64,000 bases of DNA, taken from Methanobacterium sp. UBA44. GTDB taxonomy: Archaea; Methanobacteriota; Methanobacteria; Methanobacteriales; Methanobacteriaceae. Shown here piece by piece: positions 44,721 through 54,032 of the stretch; position 1 is the first letter of the stretch; every line of letters begins with the position of its first letter. Below the pieces are notes generated by a model that ran no database searches, was not told the DNA's origin, and saw only the letters and a list, made by a program, of their open reading frames with translations. The stretch is from NCBI GenBank assembly GCA_002494885.1, contig DACV01000006.1, forward strand, positions 1-64,000, read 5' to 3'. The position numbers were made by a program, and so were the translations under genes.

Positions 44721-45926
44721 ATGTACCTTACACCAGAAGAAGAGAAGATGGAGGCAGGAGAATACGGAGCTGCCGTTCAAAAGAGTATGGAAATTATCAT
44801 AGCTTTAGGAGAAATCTACAGCGCTGAAAGGCTGGTTAATATAACATCAGCCCAGATTGCAGGCGTTTCATACAAAACAATTGGAGATGCTGGCTTAGAA
44901 TTCCTGGAAGACATGTCCAAAGATGCCAGAGTTATAGTTCCATCCACTCTAAATCCTGCTGGTGTTGATCTTGATAGAAGAGATCTCGGATTTTCAAAAG
45001 AATTTACAGAAAGACAGCTTAAAATAATTGAAGCTTACAGGAAAATGGATATAACCACAACATGCACCTGCACTCCTTATCTTGTTGGAAACGTGCCTGT
45101 TAAAGGTGATCATGTTGCCTGGTCAGAATCATCTGCTGTTGCTTACGTTAATTCTGTTATTGGCGCTAAAACAAACCGTGAAGGTGGTCCTGGGGCGCTT
45201 TCAGCTGCAATCTGCGGAAAAACTGCTGAATACGGTTTTCATCTTGATGAGAATCGGAAAGCAAACTTAATAGTTGAAGTTGAAGATGAAATCAAAGGGG
45301 CGGATTACGGCGCTATAGGTTATTTAGTCGGCAAAGCCGTTGGAGATGGTGTACCTTATTTTAAATTTAAAAATAGATCTTCTATAGATGATCTTAAAAG
45401 TTTAGGTGCGGCACTTGCTTCATCTGGCGCTGTGGCGCTTTATCATGTTGAACACTTAACTCCGGAGTATAAAGAAGCCCTCCCGGGATTAGATATCAGT
45501 GATTTAGAGCAAATAAGTATTAGCAGGGCTGATATTAACGAAACAAGGGAAAAACTTTCAACAAGCAGTAAAAAACCTGATCTTATTTGTTTAGGTTGTC
45601 CCCACTCATCAATTGAAGAAATAAAGCAGATAGCTGAGAAATTGGCCGGAAAACTGCTTAAAAATCAGCTCTGGGTTTGCACATCAATTTCAGTAAAAGC
45701 TGCAGCCGACAGAATGGGATATACTGAAATTATAGAAAAAGCTGGCGGAAAACTGGTCTGTGATACATGCATGGTTGTGGCGCCGATTGAAGAGCTTGGA
45801 TTCGAAGTTATTGGAGTTGATTCAGCAAAAGCAGCCAATTATGTGCCCAGCATGTGCAGGCTGGATGTTGTTTTTGATGATCTTGAGAATCTCTTAAAAT
45901 CTTCGATTTTGGAGCGCAAATCATAG
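44721..45926 (+). CDS. Aconitase X catalytic subunit (phosphomevalonate dehydratase large subunit)
   Basis: 401 residues of the DUF521/aconitase X family: MYLTPEEEKM start, SAQIAGVSYKTIGDAG, the cluster Cys regions TCTCTPYLVGNVP (about 115), LGCPHSS (about 294) and CDTCMVVAP (about 347). In archaea this subunit with a small swivelling-domain partner dehydrates 5-phosphomevalonate in the modified mevalonate pathway for isoprenoid lipids. The small subunit is not in this window next to it. A hairpin unit of array B (45896-45910) overlaps the last codons. Confidence 0.88.
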   Translation: MYLTPEEEKMEAGEYGAAVQKSMEIIIALGEIYSAERLVNITSAQIAGVSYKTIGDAGLEFLEDMSKDARVIVPSTLNPAGVDLDRRDLGFSKEFTERQLKIIEAYRKMDITTTCTCTPYLVGNVPVKGDHVAWSESSAVAYVNSVIGAKTNREGGPGALSAAICGKTAEYGFHLDENRKANLIVEVEDEIKGADYGAIGYLVGKAVGDGVPYFKFKNRSSIDDLKSLGAALASSGAVALYHVEHLTPEYKEALPGLDISDLEQISISRADINETREKLSTSSKKPDLICLGCPHSSIEEIKQIAEKLAGKLLKNQLWVCTSISVKAAADRMGYTEIIEKAGGKLVCDTCMVVAPIEELGFEVIGVDSAKAANYVPSMCRLDVVFDDLENLLKSSILERKS

Positions 45927-46165
45927 TTAGAAAAATGCTTTGCATTTTTCTACATAAAAAATCTGAGATTTTTGTGGTAGAAATGCGTAGCATTTCTTAA
46001 CTTTGATTCGCTGCCACGAAGCGAAGCATGCAAAACTTCGTTTTGCTGCTGCAAAAACTATGTTTTTGCAAGCTTCATACGGCATTCGAAAATCTAAGAT
46101 TTTCGATGTTTGCGGAACAGAGTTCCGCAACCGTAAAAAATTGATCCGAAATTCTTCGAATTTCG
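45896..46165. repeat. Hairpin array B (3-nt-loop palindromes)
   Basis: Palindromes in series, all with three-base loops: 45896-45910 (stem 6, TTC), 45929-45951 (10, TTT; AGAAAAATGC), 45957-45973 (7, TGA), 45979-45997 (8, GTA), 46030-46046 (7, TTC; GCAAAAC), 46050-46070 (9, TAT), 46086-46106 (9, TAA), 46110-46130 (9, AGA; TTGCGGAAC) and 46147-46165 (8, TTC). GCAAAACTTCGTTTTGC is identical in array C, and GAGAGATTTGACA (46165 onward) recurs in array A. The array begins inside the end of the aconitase X gene and runs toward the decayed rhuM. Confidence 0.87.
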
Positions 46166-46360
46166 AGAGATTTGACAGATTTTACGAGGGTTTTGAGAAT
46201 TTGATTGATGAGGAATAATATTTTAATCTTATGCTATAGCTAGAAAATCGCTTCTGTTCATTTTAGAGTTGTTAAATTAAAATTTTTTGATTTCTATTTT
46301 TAATGAGTAAATCTTATTTATCATATTTACCAACATTATTTTAGAAATTTGAGGCATTTT

Positions 46361-46954
46361 ATGAGTGATGAGGAAAATATGCAAAAAAATGATATAATCT
46401 TTTATACGGGTAATGAAGGTGCTGCGACTGTTGAAGTACTTTTTAAAGATGAAACAATGTGGTTAACACAAAAAACAATGGCAAATCTATTTAATGTGAC
46501 TCCTGCAACAATAAACGAACATTTAAAAAATATTTTTCAAACAAATGAATTAAATGAAAATTCAACTATTAGGAATTTCCGAATAGTTCAAATTGAAGGT
46601 GGAAAAGAAGTATCAAGAAATATAAAGTACTATAATCTGGATGCTATTATTGCTGTAGGGTATCGTGTGAACTCAAAACAGGCAACACAATTCAGAATTT
46701 GGGCTACCAATACTTTAAGGGAATATATAACTAAAGGTTTTGTGCTTGATGATGAACTTTTAAAGAATGGAACACGATTTGGTAAGGATTATTTTGATGA
46801 ACTACTAGAACGCATTAAAGAAATAAGGGCAAGTGAACGCAGATTCTATCAAAAAATAACAGATATTTATTCTCAATGTAGCTATGATTATGATAAAGAT
46901 GCCGAGATCGCCAATTCCTGCGGCGTTGGCACCCGGATAAACACTCTTCTTTAA
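46361..46954 (+). pseudogene. C-terminally truncated RhuM-family protein
   Basis: About 197 residues of the RhuM family (usual length about 330): NEGAATVEVLFKDETMWLTQKTMANLF, a DNA-binding-like N-terminus, then RNIKYYNLDAIIAVGYRVNSKQATQFRIWA and QKITDIYSQCSYDYDKDAEI. After the usual DAEI the conserved KKFFATVQNKLH-type continuation is missing and an unrelated 14-residue tail ends at 46954. RhuM genes often ride in defence islands and restriction clusters. The start at 46361 follows GAGGC. Confidence 0.8.
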
Positions 46955-47066
46955 TAAATGCTCCATTAACTATGTTTCATTAGATGATTACTTTTTAATG
47001 TCTTCAGAAATAGTTACAGTAGTTTAAAAAAAGTTTTTATGGTTTATTTTTGGTGAAGGGAATTTT

Positions 47067-47084
47067 AAGGCGCTTCAGCGCCTT
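47067..47084. terminator. GC-rich hairpin
   Basis: AAGGCGC-TTCA-GCGCCTT, a perfect 7-bp stem with a four-base loop, about 110 bp after the truncated rhuM. Its base composition differs from the surroundings. It is followed by TTCTGCC rather than a long T-run, so it may be a terminator or an element remnant. Confidence 0.4.
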
Positions 47085-47200
47085 TCTGCCCGGCTTGTCT
47101 CGGCTGTTAAAGTCCAGTTACTACCATGATTCGCCCTTCGGTAGAATTCATTTTGTATTAAATGTTAAATTATTTATGGTATAATTATAAATGGTTTATT

Positions 47201-47377
47201 ATGGATTTAAGTCATTTATTTAAGTTATTATGTGGGATAGTGTTTATTGTTGGGAGTATTGGCATTTTGTATGCTCAAAAGGATGGTCCTAAGCGTTATT
47301 CTCGGTTATCTCTTTTGATTACTCTTTTATTAGGAATTTTAATTGTTATTTCTTTTATTGATATTGAATTGTTATAA
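47201..47377 (+). CDS. Possible 58-residue two-helix membrane protein
   Basis: From the ATG at 47201 the frame reads MDLSHLFKLLCGIVFIVGS, a short basic loop (YAQKDGPKRYSRLS), and a second helix LLITLLLGILIVISFI. The topology is protein-like, but there is no Shine-Dalgarno and no family is recognised. The frame is open to 47162. It stands within the decayed region and may itself be a remnant. Confidence 0.4.
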   Translation: MDLSHLFKLLCGIVFIVGSIGILYAQKDGPKRYSRLSLLITLLLGILIVISFIDIELL

Positions 47378-48268
47378 TAATTTCGCGAAGCGGTATTTGC
47401 AGTCCTTAGACGTAGTCTTCTCCTGGGAAGGGGTGGGGAGTTTCGTTAATTACCTAGATATAACGATAATCAGGCTCCTGGATAGGCTCCTGGATGTTGA
47501 CTTTGTTATGTCTCTCTGTAATTGACGGACAGGGTGGATCTTGGATAAGCTTAAAAAATTTCGTATTTTTTAAATATTTGCAATCCGTAAGCGCAGCTTT
47601 TTTCCCGGAGGGTGGAGGGGCTGGAAGAGGTTTAATTATTTAATTGTGGACAAGAACTTAATTGATGAAGCCAAAAAAAAGATTTAAACCGTTGGTCATC
47701 ATTAATGAATTCAATCATTGATTTCAATTGAAAAATTCAACCGTTGGTTATCGTTAAAGGAATCAATTAATGGTTTCTTTTGCAGGGTTATCAAAATTTT
47801 TTATTTTGATTTTTAGAAAATCTTTGATTTTCTTGGGTCTCACAGTTGAAACCTTCTTTTATTTAAACCGCATATTATAATCGCTTACCTCGCAGTTATT
47901 TAAACACCCAAGTCCGGCCCTGGCCTTTTCGTAAAACCCCCAAACGCCCAAATGCATACGGCTTAGAAACAAATCACAGATCCACCCACGCCCGGGGGCG
48001 CTCGTCTTCGCAACTAAAAAACAAAGTTAGAGCACTTTAAAACACTAAAAAAAGCTGTTAAAAAGAGTTAAAAGGGCCTGTTTTGACCCTTTAAAGTTGT
48101 GCCATCAAATAAATTAGGGGGTTGGGAAAAAAGATTTGCTTGATTTTCCCATGCTCCAGTGTCTGTTCTCATTCCATAAGTCAGTATAGTTGCATGAAAA
48201 ACTAAGAATGGAAGTATTCCAATTCTGAAGAAAATAAGGCCATGGACCCCGAAAAAATTGTTTTATCA
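47378..48268. other. Non-coding, locally GC-rich stretch with degenerate repeats
   Basis: About 890 bp with no supported gene and base composition unlike the neighbours (for example CCACGCCCGGGGGCGCTCG near 47990). Two imperfect copies start with TATTTGCA at 47394 and 47575. Another pair starts AACCGTTGGT at 47687 and 47739. AAAGGG and CCCTTT near 48070-48090 form a terminator-like stem. A minus-strand open frame at 48068-48266 with a hydrophobic stretch (GLIFFRIGILPFLVFHA) could be a gene remnant. Confidence 0.5.
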
Positions 48269-48748
48269 TTATTCTTCTGAAAAAAACATACGTCCAAATA
48301 ATGACCAAAGTTGTAATGCACTGTTTTCATCAATATTTTTTGCTAATATGCCTCTAATATCAATCCCCAGCAATCCCCTAAAAATTAACATTAAAAAATT
48401 ATTGAGATCTAACATATCGTCATCGTTGTTATATATTTCTTTATCTCTTTCTACGAGAAATTCTTTTATTTTATATTCCCTATCTTCCTGATCACCCTTT
48501 TCTTTTAGTATATGGGCTTGATAAATGCAGTGTCCTGTCCAGGAACGATGAAAAAATAGCCAATCATTTTCAAAATAAATGAACCATTTATCCTCCATCG
48601 CTTCAGGAATAAGCCCCTTTTGTAGTTGATTGTATTGTTCAACTGAAAATTCTAGGCTTAGATCAGGAGCAATTTCAGAGATGCTTATTGCTTTTTTAAT
48701 ATTGATAGGGCTGTTTTTCCATGAATTTTTTGTTGCTCTTTCTTCCAT
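48269..48748 (-). CDS. Orphan protein of unknown function in the accessory region
   Basis: 159 residues from the ATG at 48748, chosen because AAAGGAG lies 8 bases before it; the same frame stays open back to 48907 without a Shine-Dalgarno there. Noticeable segments are EDKWFIYFENDWLFFHRSWTGHCIY (aromatic-rich, near residue 50) and an acidic DDDMLDLNNF. No signal peptide or membrane helix. I do not recognise the family. The neighbours are decayed mobile or viral-type genes. Confidence 0.6.
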   Translation of the reverse strand: MEERATKNSWKNSPINIKKAISISEIAPDLSLEFSVEQYNQLQKGLIPEAMEDKWFIYFENDWLFFHRSWTGHCIYQAHILKEKGDQEDREYKIKEFLVERDKEIYNNDDDMLDLNNFLMLIFRGLLGIDIRGILAKNIDENSALQLWSLFGRMFFSEE

Positions 48749-48945
48749 TTTCATTTCTCCTTTATAAATAACAACTTTCAATTCCACTTCATTAAACTCT
48801 TTAACTAATATACTAGCCTGTTTAAAATTTTCATTAATGGCATCGAGTAATTCAAGGCATTGAGCAAAGTAACAACCTTCTTCTCCATTTTCCAGAGTTA
48901 CTATCACTCCATAAATTAATTATGTTGATTATAATATAAATAATA

Positions 48946-49364
48946 TCAGTGAGTTTCATGTTTTAAAGTAACAAAAAACCCATCCGTATCAGCATACAAA
49001 ACCCTAAACCCATGCATTTCAGCCTTTCTCATACTGTCTTTCAAAAAATACCTCCCCCAAGCAGTAATCGCCTCTGAAGCCTCAACACAATACCAGCGAT
49101 ATTGAGGATGGTTATACAATCCATATATTGTTGCGATTAATGTTTTCAATGCTTCCTGCCTGAAATTCAAGATTTGTTTTTCTTCGGGATCTGTGGATTC
49201 TTTCATCATAGACTTAATCCTTATCCGATCGTTTAAAATTTGAGATGTTGCCATTGGAATAAAACCAATGGGCGATTTTTTGAACTTATATCCAAATTCA
49301 GGGCAAATATAGCACGTCTTTTCATCGTCATCTTCACAGAAGGTTTCTGGAGAGATATTTTTTT
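48946..49364 (-). pseudogene. Fragment of a B-family DNA polymerase
   Basis: About 140 codons of archaeal PolB palm/fingers. The upstream part (NISPETFCEDDDE) is separated by a frameshift in an A6 run at about 49321 from KTCYICPEFGYKFKKSPIGFIP, which continues into FRQEALKTLIATIYGLY, RWYCVEASEAITAWGR and the catalytic motif C, YADTDG. Both ends are missing: there is no start codon and the frame stops soon after motif C. Euryarchaeal Methanobacteriales normally carry a split PolB, and this could be a remnant of its second part or of a virus-borne enzyme. Confidence 0.85.
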
Positions 49365-49479
49365 AAAATTGTAATGGATATTTTCTTTCATATTTTAAAT
49401 CAATTTTTTCAAAATCTATTAATTTCTACTTTTTATGAGTGAAATTTAATTTTTATACTACAAAATCCAATATATTCAC

Positions 49480-51744
49480 ATGGAAAAATGGATTGAACAC
49501 CCCCTGATCAGGGATCAAAAAATTGAATCACGGCTTTACCAGCAAGTTCTGGCAGCAGATGTGCTTAAAAATGGAAATTCCATGATAGTAGCGCCTACTG
49601 CCCTTGGAAAGACAATAGTAGCGGTTTTAATGGCAGCGGAAAGACTCAAAAATTTCAAGGGTTCAAAAGTCCTTATTTTGGCGCCAAGCAAGCCACTGGT
49701 AGTCCAACACGAGGAAAGCTTTAAAGAATTCTTACATATTCCCACAACCTCATTAACAGGTGATATAAAGCCCGAAGATAGAATTAAAAGATGGAATGAT
49801 CATCAGATCATATGCGCAACCCCGCAAACAATTGAATCCGACTTAATTTCCTCAAGATACGATTTAAAGAATATTTCTCTGCTTGTATTCGATGAATGTC
49901 ACAGAAGTGTGGGTTCTTATTCTTATGTTTATTTAGCTTCCAAATATCAAAAAGATGCCAAAAATCCACTGGTACTTGGGCTAACCGCATCCCCTGGATG
50001 GGGCGAGGATAAAATTAATGAGGTATGTGAAAATCTCTTTATAAACGACGTTATTATCAAAAACGAAGATGATAAAGATGTTGCTCCCTATTTCAATCCG
50101 GTTGAAGTTAAATGGGTTAAAGTAGAGTTAAATAAAGAACTTAAAGAGATAAAAAAGGCAATTGATGCTACTTTAAAAGTTAAACTTAACACACTAAAGA
50201 GAATGGGAATCATTAAATCAGTTAATCTCGGGAAGAGAGAAGTCCTTAAAATTAAAGGTGCAGCTCAAAACAGGATTGCAAAAAGCACGCATCCTCCCAA
50301 AAAATGCTATTACGCCGTTTCTGTGCTTACTGCCGTTATAAACATCCAGCACTCCCTGGAGCTCCTTGAAACCCAGGGAATCAGCACTTTGAATAAATAC
50401 TTTGAAAGGCTCAGGAAAAAGAAAACCAAAGCTGCAAAGAGTCTTCTTATCGACGAAAATTTTAAAAAGGCAATCAGTCTTACTAAAATAGCCCATGATA
50501 AAGGGATTGAACACCCTAAACTCAAAAGATTAACCCAGATATTGAAAAAAGAGCTTAAAGAAAATAAAGATTCCAGAATAATTGTTTTCACCCAGTTTAG
50601 AGATACCGTGGAAAAGATATTTGAAAAATGCAATGAAGAAGACATTAAAGCAGTGAAATTCTTCGGTCAAGCTGCAAAAGAGGGTGAAAAAGGTTTAACA
50701 CAGAAAAAACAGAAGGAAGTCATTAAAGCATTTAAAATGGGGACATATGATGTTTTAATATCCACGAGTGTGGCTGAAGAGGGTATAGATATACCAGCAG
50801 TTGACCTTGTGATTCTTTACGAGCCTGTTCCTTCTGAAATCAGGATGATACAGCGAAGAGGCCGGACTGGAAGGAAAAATAAAGGTAAAATGTACATATT
50901 AATCACTAAAGGAACACGTGATGAAGCTTATTACTGGACAAGCATTAACAAAGAAAAGAAAATGAAATCACAGCTTTCAAAGAGGGTTAAAAGAAATATC
51001 GCGCCAAAAGAGATTGTAAAAGTTGTTCCAAGGGAAGGAGAAGATGGAGAACTCAGACCAGTGATATTTGCAGATTCAAGAGAAGGCAATTCAAGGGTTT
51101 TAAGGGAACTTGATAAGCTGAATGTTGAAATTAAAACCATGAGTCTTCCTGTGGCTGATTATCAACTTAGTGATGAAGTTGGAATTGAAAGAAAAAGCAC
51201 CAAGGATTTTATTAGCTCAATAATTGATAAAAGACTCTATAAACAGGCCAGAGAACTGGTTGAAAACTTTAGAAAGCCTGTGATAATACTGGAAGGAGAG
51301 GATCTTTATTCATCCTTAATTCATCCAAATGCAATTAGAGGCGCCCTTGCATCCCTTGCCGTAGATTTCAGTATTCCTGTAATTCCAACAAGGTCAGAAG
51401 AAGATACTGCAGCAATGTTAACCAGAATTGCAATAAGAGAGCAGCTAAAAGATAGATCTGAAATTCAGGTTAGAACAGAGAAAAAACCATTAACATTGTA
51501 TGAACAGCAGCTCTACATTATAGAATCACTGCCAAATGTGGGTCCGGTAACCGCTAAAAAACTTCTTGAAGAATTTGGATCTGTAAAAAATGTGATAAAT
51601 GCTTCAGAAGGCGAGCTTAAGAAAGTGGAAGGGATCGGAGATAAAATCGCGAAAAGAATAGTCGATGTTTTAGGTTCTAACTTCAGAAAGCTTGGTGATG
51701 TGAAAATTAAAAAGCTAACAGAAATGGATGAAAAAGGTAAATAA
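49480..51744 (+). CDS. hef: Hef: XPF/FANCM-type helicase-nuclease
   Basis: 754 residues. SF2 helicase with motif I APTALGKTIV, motif II DECHRS and motif VI QRRGRTGR. The ERCC4 nuclease domain follows (FADSREGNSR, then GIERKSTKDF giving the ERKxxxD active site, about 553-575). The C-terminal helix-hairpin-helix pair is LPNVGPVTAKKLLEEFGS and VEGIGDKIAKRIVDVL. Processes stalled replication forks. A TATA-like TTTTATAC lies about 28 bp before the ATG with no Shine-Dalgarno, suggesting a leaderless mRNA. Confidence 0.96.
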   Translation: MEKWIEHPLIRDQKIESRLYQQVLAADVLKNGNSMIVAPTALGKTIVAVLMAAERLKNFKGSKVLILAPSKPLVVQHEESFKEFLHIPTTSLTGDIKPEDRIKRWNDHQIICATPQTIESDLISSRYDLKNISLLVFDECHRSVGSYSYVYLASKYQKDAKNPLVLGLTASPGWGEDKINEVCENLFINDVIIKNEDDKDVAPYFNPVEVKWVKVELNKELKEIKKAIDATLKVKLNTLKRMGIIKSVNLGKREVLKIKGAAQNRIAKSTHPPKKCYYAVSVLTAVINIQHSLELLETQGISTLNKYFERLRKKKTKAAKSLLIDENFKKAISLTKIAHDKGIEHPKLKRLTQILKKELKENKDSRIIVFTQFRDTVEKIFEKCNEEDIKAVKFFGQAAKEGEKGLTQKKQKEVIKAFKMGTYDVLISTSVAEEGIDIPAVDLVILYEPVPSEIRMIQRRGRTGRKNKGKMYILITKGTRDEAYYWTSINKEKKMKSQLSKRVKRNIAPKEIVKVVPREGEDGELRPVIFADSREGNSRVLRELDKLNVEIKTMSLPVADYQLSDEVGIERKSTKDFISSIIDKRLYKQARELVENFRKPVIILEGEDLYSSLIHPNAIRGALASLAVDFSIPVIPTRSEEDTAAMLTRIAIREQLKDRSEIQVRTEKKPLTLYEQQLYIIESLPNVGPVTAKKLLEEFGSVKNVINASEGELKKVEGIGDKIAKRIVDVLGSNFRKLGDVKIKKLTEMDEKGK

Positions 51745-51990
51745 GTTCTCATGCTTAAAAAGTTTATTATAATTGAAATGGATAATAAGACTAATAAATC
51801 TATAATCAATTCAAATCCACACTTCAAGTATAAAAAAGAATAAAATCATTATCAAATAATTCCAAAACTCTATTTAACAAAATTAAGGCATTATTTGCTG
51901 AATTAAACTTAAGAAAATAAAATTTTTGGCTTATAACGATTTTAAAAAAGATCAATAAAAAAATTCATTTATCAATCAGGAGTGAAAATA

Positions 51991-52719
51991 TTGCGCATTT
52001 TAATGGATGAAAAGGGCAGAAAATACATAGCCCGGGATGAGGAGTTTCACACTAACTATGGTTTTATAAAAAAAGAGGATATAGAAAATGGAAAACCTGG
52101 AGATATTCTCAAAACACATTTAGACCATATTTTTAAATTATTTAAGGCAAATATTAATGATTATATAGATCTAATGGAGAGGAAATGCTCTATAATACTG
52201 CCCAAGGACATAGGAGTCATTATTGCAAATTCAGGGATTGGTTGTGGAGATAAAGTGGTTGATGCTGGAACAGGTGCTGGAGCAACTGCACTGCACTTTG
52301 GAAATGTAGTAGGTGAAAAAGGCGCTGTTTACTCCTATGAGATAAGAGAAGACTTCAGTGAAATTGCAAAACGTAATATTGAAGGATTCGGCCTTAAAAA
52401 TGTACATATAAAGTGTAAAAATATATTAGAGGGAATAGATGAGAAAGATATTGATCTGGTCTTTTTAGATCTCCCTAAACCATGGGATGTAGTTGAACAT
52501 GCCAAATCAGCCCTTAAAACCGGCGGCTATATTGCAACTTACACCCCGTACATTGAACAGGTTCAGATACTACATAGAGTGCTTAAAAAATATGAATTTT
52601 CCAGTATAAAAACAATTGAATGCATTTCACGTGAAATTGAAGTTAAAAATAAGGGTACGAGGCCTAAAACCAGGGCTGTGGGGCATACTGGATATCTAAC
52701 TTTTGCCAGGAATTTATAA
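51991..52719 (+). CDS. trmI: tRNA (adenine-N1)-methyltransferase TrmI-like
   Basis: About 242 residues of the Gcd14/TrmI family: a small N-terminal beta domain, then the SAM-binding motif VVDAGTGAGATALHFG (about 83-98), YEIREDFSEIAKRN, and the catalytic-type DLVFLDLPKPWDVV (about 151). Methylates N1 of adenine 57/58 in archaeal tRNA. TTG at 51991 is taken as start because AGGAGTG precedes it; GTG at 51982 overlaps that site. Confidence 0.9.
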   Translation: MRILMDEKGRKYIARDEEFHTNYGFIKKEDIENGKPGDILKTHLDHIFKLFKANINDYIDLMERKCSIILPKDIGVIIANSGIGCGDKVVDAGTGAGATALHFGNVVGEKGAVYSYEIREDFSEIAKRNIEGFGLKNVHIKCKNILEGIDEKDIDLVFLDLPKPWDVVEHAKSALKTGGYIATYTPYIEQVQILHRVLKKYEFSSIKTIECISREIEVKNKGTRPKTRAVGHTGYLTFARNL

Positions 52720-52797
52720 AATAACTAAAATTTAATATAAATTAATTCAGATAAAATAAAATGGAAATTATAATAATTGTAATTTGCTGGTGTATTT

Positions 52798-53712
52798 ATG
52801 GCCTTTAAACAACAAAATATCATTTCAATACGGGATTTTAATAGAAAAGATATAGAATACATCTTAAAAGTCGCTGCAAAGATGGAGCCTATCGCCAGAT
52901 CCAGAGAAACATCAGATATTCTATTTGGAAAACTCCTTGGAATGCTTTTCTATGAACCATCTACAAGAACTCGGCTCTCATTTGAAGCTGCTATGAAACG
53001 TCTCGGCGGTAGTACTATTGGTTTTGCAGAGGCAGGGACAAGTTCAGCTACAAAAGGGGAAAATTTAACAGATACTGTAAGAATAGTAGGAGAATATTCT
53101 GATGCTGTTATTATAAGGCATAATAAGGAAGGTACAGCTCGTTTTGTTGCAGAAATGGTTGATGTTCCTGTAATAAATGCAGGAGATGGAGCAGGTCAGC
53201 ACCCTACTCAAACTCTTCTGGATCTATTTACAATGAAAAGAATCTTTGGAAAAATCGACGATCTCCATATTTCTCTTGTGGGAGACCTTAAATATGGTAG
53301 AACAGTCCATTCGCTTGCATATGCACTTGCCATGTTTGATGTGGATGTTAGCTTTGTGTCTCCAAAAGAACTGAAGATGCCCCATGAAATTCTCCATGAT
53401 CTGGGGAAGAGCGGGGTAGAAATTTATGAAACTGATGATATTAACGATATACTGGATAAAACAGACGTTCTTTATGTGACAAGGATTCAAAAAGAGAGAT
53501 TTCCTGATCCACAGGAATATTCCAGGATAAAGGGAGCTTATACAATCGATTCCAAGCTTCTTGAAGGTAGTAATGCTATTGTAATGCATCCACTTCCAAG
53601 GGTTGATGAAATCTCCCATGATGTTGACGATACCAAATACGGAAAATACTTTGAACAGGCTTTTTATGGCGTACCCGTTAGAATGGCCCTTTTAAAGTTG
53701 CTGATAAAATAA
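52798..53712 (+). CDS. pyrB: Aspartate carbamoyltransferase catalytic subunit
   Basis: 304 residues; condenses carbamoyl phosphate and aspartate in pyrimidine synthesis. Motifs: PSTRTRLSFEAA (about 52), GQHPTQTLLDLF (about 132), HPLPRVDEI (about 262). No regulatory subunit pyrI is adjacent. Short GCTGG-type leader. It is followed by hairpin array C and converges on Orc1/Cdc6. Confidence 0.97.
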   Translation: MAFKQQNIISIRDFNRKDIEYILKVAAKMEPIARSRETSDILFGKLLGMLFYEPSTRTRLSFEAAMKRLGGSTIGFAEAGTSSATKGENLTDTVRIVGEYSDAVIIRHNKEGTARFVAEMVDVPVINAGDGAGQHPTQTLLDLFTMKRIFGKIDDLHISLVGDLKYGRTVHSLAYALAMFDVDVSFVSPKELKMPHEILHDLGKSGVEIYETDDINDILDKTDVLYVTRIQKERFPDPQEYSRIKGAYTIDSKLLEGSNAIVMHPLPRVDEISHDVDDTKYGKYFEQAFYGVPVRMALLKLLIK

Positions 53713-53773
53713 TAAAAATGTCTTAAAATTAAATTATTTATTATAAAGACGTCAGTTTCAAGTGAAAAACCCT

Positions 53774-54032
53774 ACAGAAATTCACAGAATTTCTGTGGCT
53801 GTCGTACACGAAGCATTCAAATCTCTCAAGCACAAAGTGTTTAGAGTGCAAAACTTCGTTTTGCTAACTGTGATTCGCTGCGTCAAAATTCAGAGAATTT
53901 TGACAGTGTTCGGTGCATTAAAATTTCGAATGCCATGAATTAAAAAATTGGCAGTCCTCAAATACGAACCTCGAAAATTTACAATTTTCGAATACTAGGA
54001 TTTTCGAGTGATTTTAAAAATTCAAAATTTTT
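53774..54032. repeat. Hairpin array C (3-nt-loop palindromes)
   Basis: Between the convergent ends of pyrB and orc1/cdc6: 53774-53796 (stem 10, loop ACA), 53848-53864 (7, TTC; GCAAAAC, identical to a unit of array B), 53882-53904 (10, AGA), 53971-53991 (9, TAC) and 54016-54032 (7, CAA). The last unit reaches the stop codon of orc1/cdc6. Again the stems differ while the loop length stays three. AAATCTCTCAA at 53819-53829 is the complement of a word in arrays A and B (TTGAGAGATTT in A). Confidence 0.86.

Noticed and set aside
46003..46218. 71-codon plus-strand frame
   Set aside because: It lies over hairpin array B, and its peptide is just the translation of palindromes.
48068..48266. Minus-strand hydrophobic open frame without start codon
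   Set aside because: It could be a membrane-gene remnant, but no family is recognisable and the region is non-coding in character. Left as a note only.
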